Assembly (NCBI GenBank): GCA_964626735.1
Contig: CAZVIJ010000072.1
Coordinates: forward strand, 1-6,961
Reading direction: 5' to 3'
DNA length: 6,961 bases
Source: CAZVIJ01 sp964626735
GTDB taxonomy: Bacteria; Patescibacteriota; Dojkabacteria; JAOAGR01
The notes under the pieces are model-generated. The model saw nothing but the letters and a program-made list of their open reading frames with translations, had not been told where the DNA came from and did no database searches. Positions 3,985-6,961 of this stretch are shown in pieces; position 1 is the first letter of the stretch, and every line of letters starts with the position of its first letter. Position numbers and translations under genes: made by a program.

Positions 3985-6961
3985 ATGGTAATTGTAAGAC
4001 GTATCCGGGTCGCAATCGTTATAGCGTTGGCTACGATACTTTCATGCTTACCGGCGGTTTCAAACCCCAAGCGCATTGCGAAAGCAGAATCGAAGGAATA
4101 TACCGCAACGACTGCTGAACAATTCCAAGTTGGTGCGGGTGATGCGAATATCGATCTCAATGGCGTGCCTGGTTCTTTGTCGCTTAAGCAGAACGCGCAC
4201 GAGTCCGTCCTAACAACCGCCGAAGATTTCGCTGATGGCAGCAAATACAGTACGAACGTCGTAAACGCCGGCGATGGTGGAGTACAACTGGATAAGACGT
4301 ATGTATACAATCCCAGCAACGTTTCATGGGCACATTCGAGCGTTTATACCGTGGTCAAGAGGATGCCGGGAACCAACTTCCTCTACGCAGGAGGCACCTC
4401 GGGCCTTGATGTAATCGATACCAAAGGAACGACGATCGCTTCAGACGATGAACTTGTCGCCTTCTACGACAATACCACGACGCCTGCGATACTCGGGAAT
4501 TCGGTATGGGGCATCGAATTCTATACGATTGCCGGAACGAACGTCATCGTTGTCGACTCGTACGGTTACAGCGGCGGCTATACGGGTGGAGTCACGATCA
4601 TCGATTACAAGAATACCGTCAGCCAATCGGATGATGTTATCGTCGATAAGATCAATTCGGCAAATCCGGTCGGCAACCCGGCGAGCCAGTTCGAAAGAAA
4701 TTACGCAACGAACACCTATTACGACCCCGTTAACAGCATCCTCTACATTACCGGCAGGAACATGATGGGCGTCTATATGAACAATACGCTCACTACTGCG
4801 GACGATACCTACAAACTATTTATCCATAACCAATTCGGTCCAAATTCCAGGCGATATACCTCGAATAGTTCGGTAAACTTTGTCGCGGTCGATCCCGATC
4901 ACCCAAATCTCCTCTACGTGGCTGATGGATCGGCACTCGAGCTTATCGATACCAAGGGGAACGCAGACGGATCGGATGACGACAATATCGCCTGCTATTC
5001 ATACGCCTCTGCCGGAGGTTGTTCCGGATTCCCAGTTATTGCTCCAACTGATAGCAACCTATACGTGAATCATGTATCCATCTATGCCGGGATCGTATAC
5101 GCATGTTCGGAACAAGGACTCTCGGTAATCGACACGCACGGCGATACCAATCCTACCAACGATACCTTGATCAAGATATACACGAGTACTTCGACTCCAG
5201 CGTTATCCTCCTCGAATTGCTTTATCGCAAACTACGATACGGTCGACCAGTATCTATACGTCTTGAATAGCGGAGGGCTGGATGTAATCGACACGAAAGG
5301 GACACTTACCGCCAATGACGATACGATTGCTAAACGAATCACGAAGACGACAGAGCCAAAACTGGAAGCAGTGCCGCAATGGAAAGAATTCTTGGTTGAT
5401 CATCAGCTCCAGACCTACTTCATTCCTACGATCGGCGGTCTTAACGCCGTTCGGTTCGATAGCGGTTATGCAACTTCAGGAATGTATCAAAGTAGCGTTG
5501 TGCCGCTTACATTTGCCCCTAAGCAACTGAGCTGGGATACGACCACTACCGATAGCCAAGATATCAAGGTACGATCGCGCTACGGCGATGCTAATGCCGT
5601 GTATATCAACAACTTCGACGATAACAGCAACTCCGAATTCCTTGGCGATTACTACGGATGGGGAGAGCCGTTCAGTACCGCAGTGGAAAGCAACGGTACC
5701 ATGAAGATCTCCAATCCAACGCCGTGGGTCTCCGGTACGGGAAGGTATGTAGATTTCTGGATCGATACCGGCAAGCCTGATGGATATTTCGGTGCTGGTT
5801 CCATTGCGACGATGAAGTTCAGGGTGAACAGCGCAACGAGGCAGCCGCATCCCGGATGGAAAGATTACATTTATTCCGACGACTGGTGGGATAACGAAAG
5901 CGATACGGTACCCAACAATACCTGGACTACCATGAGCTTTACCGTCACGAGCCACGCTTTCTCAAAGATCGGGTTCGAACTCACCTGGGAACAGAATACC
6001 TGGGATACGAACGACACGTTCGAGATCGATTGGATCAAGGTAACGAAACCAGATGCCGCGTGGGGACCGTGGTCTGCCTGGAGCTCGAACAAATACGGAA
6101 TGGATGTCGGCAATTCTGCAGGAATGGCGTATGCGCAGTATCAAGCACGATTGAACACGAATGCGACAACGTCGACACCTACGCTGAGTTCCTTAATATA
6201 TTCGGCAGGCTATAAGTCGTCCGGTACCTATACCTCGAATGTTATCGATAGCGGCAAGAACGCGACGAAGTGGGGAGCGCTGAGTGCGCAAGCAGTTACG
6301 CCGAACGGCACAACGATTTCCTACTTCACGAGAGCCGGGAATTCCACCGATACCTCGTCAGGATGGACCGATTGGCAGGAAGTGCTGAACGGCGGGCAGA
6401 TCTCGAGTCCAGACTCGCGATACCTGCAATACAAGACGGTCCTTTCTACTACGAGCGAAACAGCCACACCGACAATCGACGAAGTGAAAATTGCCTACAA
6501 CACGCTCGATCCCACGCCTACGCCGACCGCCACTCCCACACCGACGCCGACACCGAAGAAGGTGAACGCGCGGGCAACTCCAACGGCTACGCCGACTCCC
6601 GAGGTCACCGAGGAGCCGACTATCACCGAAACTCCCTCAGAATCTCCGACGCTTACTCCTACGGTTGCACCAACCGTGCTTGTCGACAATAAAGTCGTCA
6701 AGGTTTTGAAGATAAAGTTAACCGATCCCGACGGAAAGCCGCTCGCATTCGTGCAAGTCACCCTGCACTCGACGCCGAGAACCGCTACGACCGACAAGGA
6801 TGGCGTCGCCACCTTTAAAGACGTGGAAGTAGGAGACCATACCGTCGACTATGTGTATAACGGGAAGGCGTACTCACAGAAGCTGGCTGTCGTGTACAAG
6901 GAACTTGAAGGCAAGGATGCGCAAGGGAATACTGCGAGCGGAAATGAGCCGAGCAGAGAGG
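3985..6961 (+). CDS. Large secreted multidomain protein with beta-propeller repeats, 3'-truncated by the window
   Basis: The frame is open from ATG 3985 to the window end, giving at least 992 residues. A signal peptide is clear: basic MVIVRRIRV, a hydrophobic stretch to about residue 25, and a likely cleavage after AKA (32-34). The order after it is as follows. Residues 118-494 hold seven repeats of about 55-60 residues with the motif G-L-x-V-I-D-T-K-G-T, probably a seven-bladed propeller. Residues 494-540 and 692-742 look like two halves of one all-beta module around an insert (about 540-690) that resembles a carbohydrate-binding jelly roll and ends FEIDWIKVT. A full second copy of the module is at 742-839. 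Residues 843-897 form a Pro/Thr linker, and about 905-975 a Cna_B/carboxypeptidase-regulatory-like domain. The protein should be displayed on the cell surface; a C-terminal anchor would lie beyond the window. Binding to sugars or neighbouring cells is plausible but unproven, and no catalytic motif was seen. Confidence 0.9.
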   Translation, partial: MVIVRRIRVAIVIALATILSCLPAVSNPKRIAKAESKEYTATTAEQFQVGAGDANIDLNGVPGSLSLKQNAHESVLTTAEDFADGSKYSTNVVNAGDGGVQLDKTYVYNPSNVSWAHSSVYTVVKRMPGTNFLYAGGTSGLDVIDTKGTTIASDDELVAFYDNTTTPAILGNSVWGIEFYTIAGTNVIVVDSYGYSGGYTGGVTIIDYKNTVSQSDDVIVDKINSANPVGNPASQFERNYATNTYYDPVNSILYITGRNMMGVYMNNTLTTADDTYKLFIHNQFGPNSRRYTSNSSVNFVAVDPDHPNLLYVADGSALELIDTKGNADGSDDDNIACYSYASAGGCSGFPVIAPTDSNLYVNHVSIYAGIVYACSEQGLSVIDTHGDTNPTNDTLIKIYTSTSTPALSSSNCFIANYDTVDQYLYVLNSGGLDVIDTKGTLTANDDTIAKRITKTTEPKLEAVPQWKEFLVDHQLQTYFIPTIGGLNAVRFDSGYATSGMYQSSVVPLTFAPKQLSWDTTTTDSQDIKVRSRYGDANAVYINNFDDNSNSEFLGDYYGWGEPFSTAVESNGTMKISNPTPWVSGTGRYVDFWIDTGKPDGYFGAGSIATMKFRVNSATRQPHPGWKDYIYSDDWWDNESDTVPNNTWTTMSFTVTSHAFSKIGFELTWEQNTWDTNDTFEIDWIKVTKPDAAWGPWSAWSSNKYGMDVGNSAGMAYAQYQARLNTNATTSTPTLSSLIYSAGYKSSGTYTSNVIDSGKNATKWGALSAQAVTPNGTTISYFTRAGNSTDTSSGWTDWQEVLNGGQISSPDSRYLQYKTVLSTTSETATPTIDEVKIAYNTLDPTPTPTATPTPTPTPKKVNARATPTATPTPEVTEEPTITETPSESPTLTPTVAPTVLVDNKVVKVLKIKLTDPDGKPLAFVQVTLHSTPRTATTDKDGVATFKDVEVGDHTVDYVYNGKAYSQKLAVVYKELEGKDAQGNTASGNEPSRE
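4336..5466 (+). repeat. Seven propeller-like repeats inside the surface protein
   Basis: The repeat core begins at residues 140 (GLDVIDTKGT), 202 (GVTIIDYKNT), 262 (GVYMNNTLTT, degenerate), 317 (ALELIDTKGN), 378 (GLSVIDTHGD), 431 (GLDVIDTKGT) and 485 (GLNAVRFDSG, degenerate). The spacings are 62, 60, 55, 61, 53 and 54. Each core is preceded by a strand of LYV/LYA type (NFLYAGG, SILYITG, NLLYVAD, IVYACSE, YLYVLNS). In most copies a loop with an Asp-Asp pair (ASDD, QSDD, TADD, GSDD, ANDD) follows. Seven units of this length and strand pattern suit a seven-bladed beta-propeller. Confidence 0.75.
5464..6501 (+). repeat. Duplicated all-beta module; first copy carries an inserted domain
   Basis: Copy one starts GYATSGMYQSS (494-504), then LSWDTT and DIKVRSRYGD (526-535). 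It resumes after the insert at WGPWSAWSS (693-701), AQYQARLNT (717-725) and STPTLSSLIYS (730-740). Copy two starts GYKSSGTYTSN (742-752), then ISYFTRAGN (778-786), SGWTDWQEV (792-800), LQYKTVLST (814-822) and TPTIDEVKIAY (828-838). The matching order of five motifs, with about 150 extra residues only in copy one, indicates a duplication with a domain inserted into copy one. The inserted segment (540-690) is Trp/Asp/Asn-rich. Confidence 0.6.
6511..6675 (+). repeat. Pro/Thr-rich linker (low-complexity coding DNA)
   Basis: Residues 843-857 are almost pure Thr-Pro alternation (TPTPTATPTPTPTP type), followed by a looser Thr/Pro/Glu/Ser stretch to residue 897. The DNA is a run of ACN-CCN codons and is prone to slippage. 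Such linkers hold surface domains away from the cell and separate the beta modules from the final Cna_B-like domain. Confidence 0.85.
6697..6909 (+). other. Cna_B / carboxypeptidase-regulatory-like domain of the surface protein
   Basis: Residues 905-975 read VVKVLKIKLTDPDGKPLAFV, then TLHSTPRTATTDKDGVATF, then DVEVGDHTVDYVYNG. The pattern D-x-D-G-K-P-L-x-x-V-x-V-T-L, T-D-x-D-G-x-A-x-F and V-x-x-G-x-H is that of the small beta-sandwich found in Cna_B/SpaA-like and carboxypeptidase-regulatory-like domains, usually stalk or spacer units on surface proteins. I did not see the Lys-Asn-Glu triad that would show an isopeptide bond. The remaining residues to the window edge are polar and unassigned. 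Confidence 0.7.

Noticed and set aside
3936..4319. Minus-strand frame of 127 codons at the start of the surface-protein gene
   Set aside because: It lies opposite the signal peptide and N-terminal region of a clearly coding plus-strand frame and resembles no protein.
6495..6812. Minus-strand frame with a Val-Gly repeat protein
   Set aside because: It is the reverse complement of the Thr-Pro codon run in the surface-protein gene and has no promoter or plausible product.

Overview
The window looks like a chromosomal segment of a small-genome bacterium, most likely a member of the Candidate Phyla Radiation (Patescibacteria). This is inferred from three things. Nearly every protein here is of unknown function. 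The large secreted protein has an architecture I associate with that group: a 'VIDTKGT' beta-propeller, a Pro-Thr linker and a Cna_B-like domain. None of the gene starts has a Shine-Dalgarno sequence. No rRNA, tRNA or marker gene is present to fix the lineage. TAG, TAA and TGA all end genes here, so I read the standard bacterial code 11.

Layout. Positions 1-147 hold the tail of a small GlsB/YeaQ-type membrane protein, followed by a strong intrinsic terminator (174-209). A nine-unit 8-bp repeat array (210-281) leads into a perfect TATAAT box and an open frame at 301-1305. That frame is broken by two in-frame stops, TAA at 670 and TGA at 970, with no frameshift, so it is a fresh pseudogene or a recoded gene. 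A small single-pass membrane protein with a cysteine-containing outer domain follows (1405-1809). An RDD-family membrane protein lies on the minus strand and converges with it (1826-2248). Divergent from the RDD gene is a soluble protein of about 500 residues (2397-3905) with the motifs of the glutamine-synthetase-fold amidoligases. From 3985 to the window edge runs a secreted protein of at least 992 residues. It has a signal peptide, seven propeller-like repeats, a repeated all-beta module whose first copy appears to hold an inserted jelly-roll-like domain, a Pro/Thr linker and a Cna_B/carboxypeptidase-regulatory-like domain.

The genes do not form an obvious operon. Each intact gene with a visible start appears to have its own promoter. 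A recurrent theme is a TANNNT -10 hexamer placed so close to the start codon that the mRNA would begin at or within a few bases of it (leaderless expression). The spacing is exactly five bases for three genes and one to ten bases for the other two. Two intergenic palindromes (1386-1404 and 2319-2333) are candidate operators. The functional link between the genes, if any, is the cell envelope: three membrane proteins and one large surface protein sit around a possible amide-bond-forming enzyme. That link is inference only.
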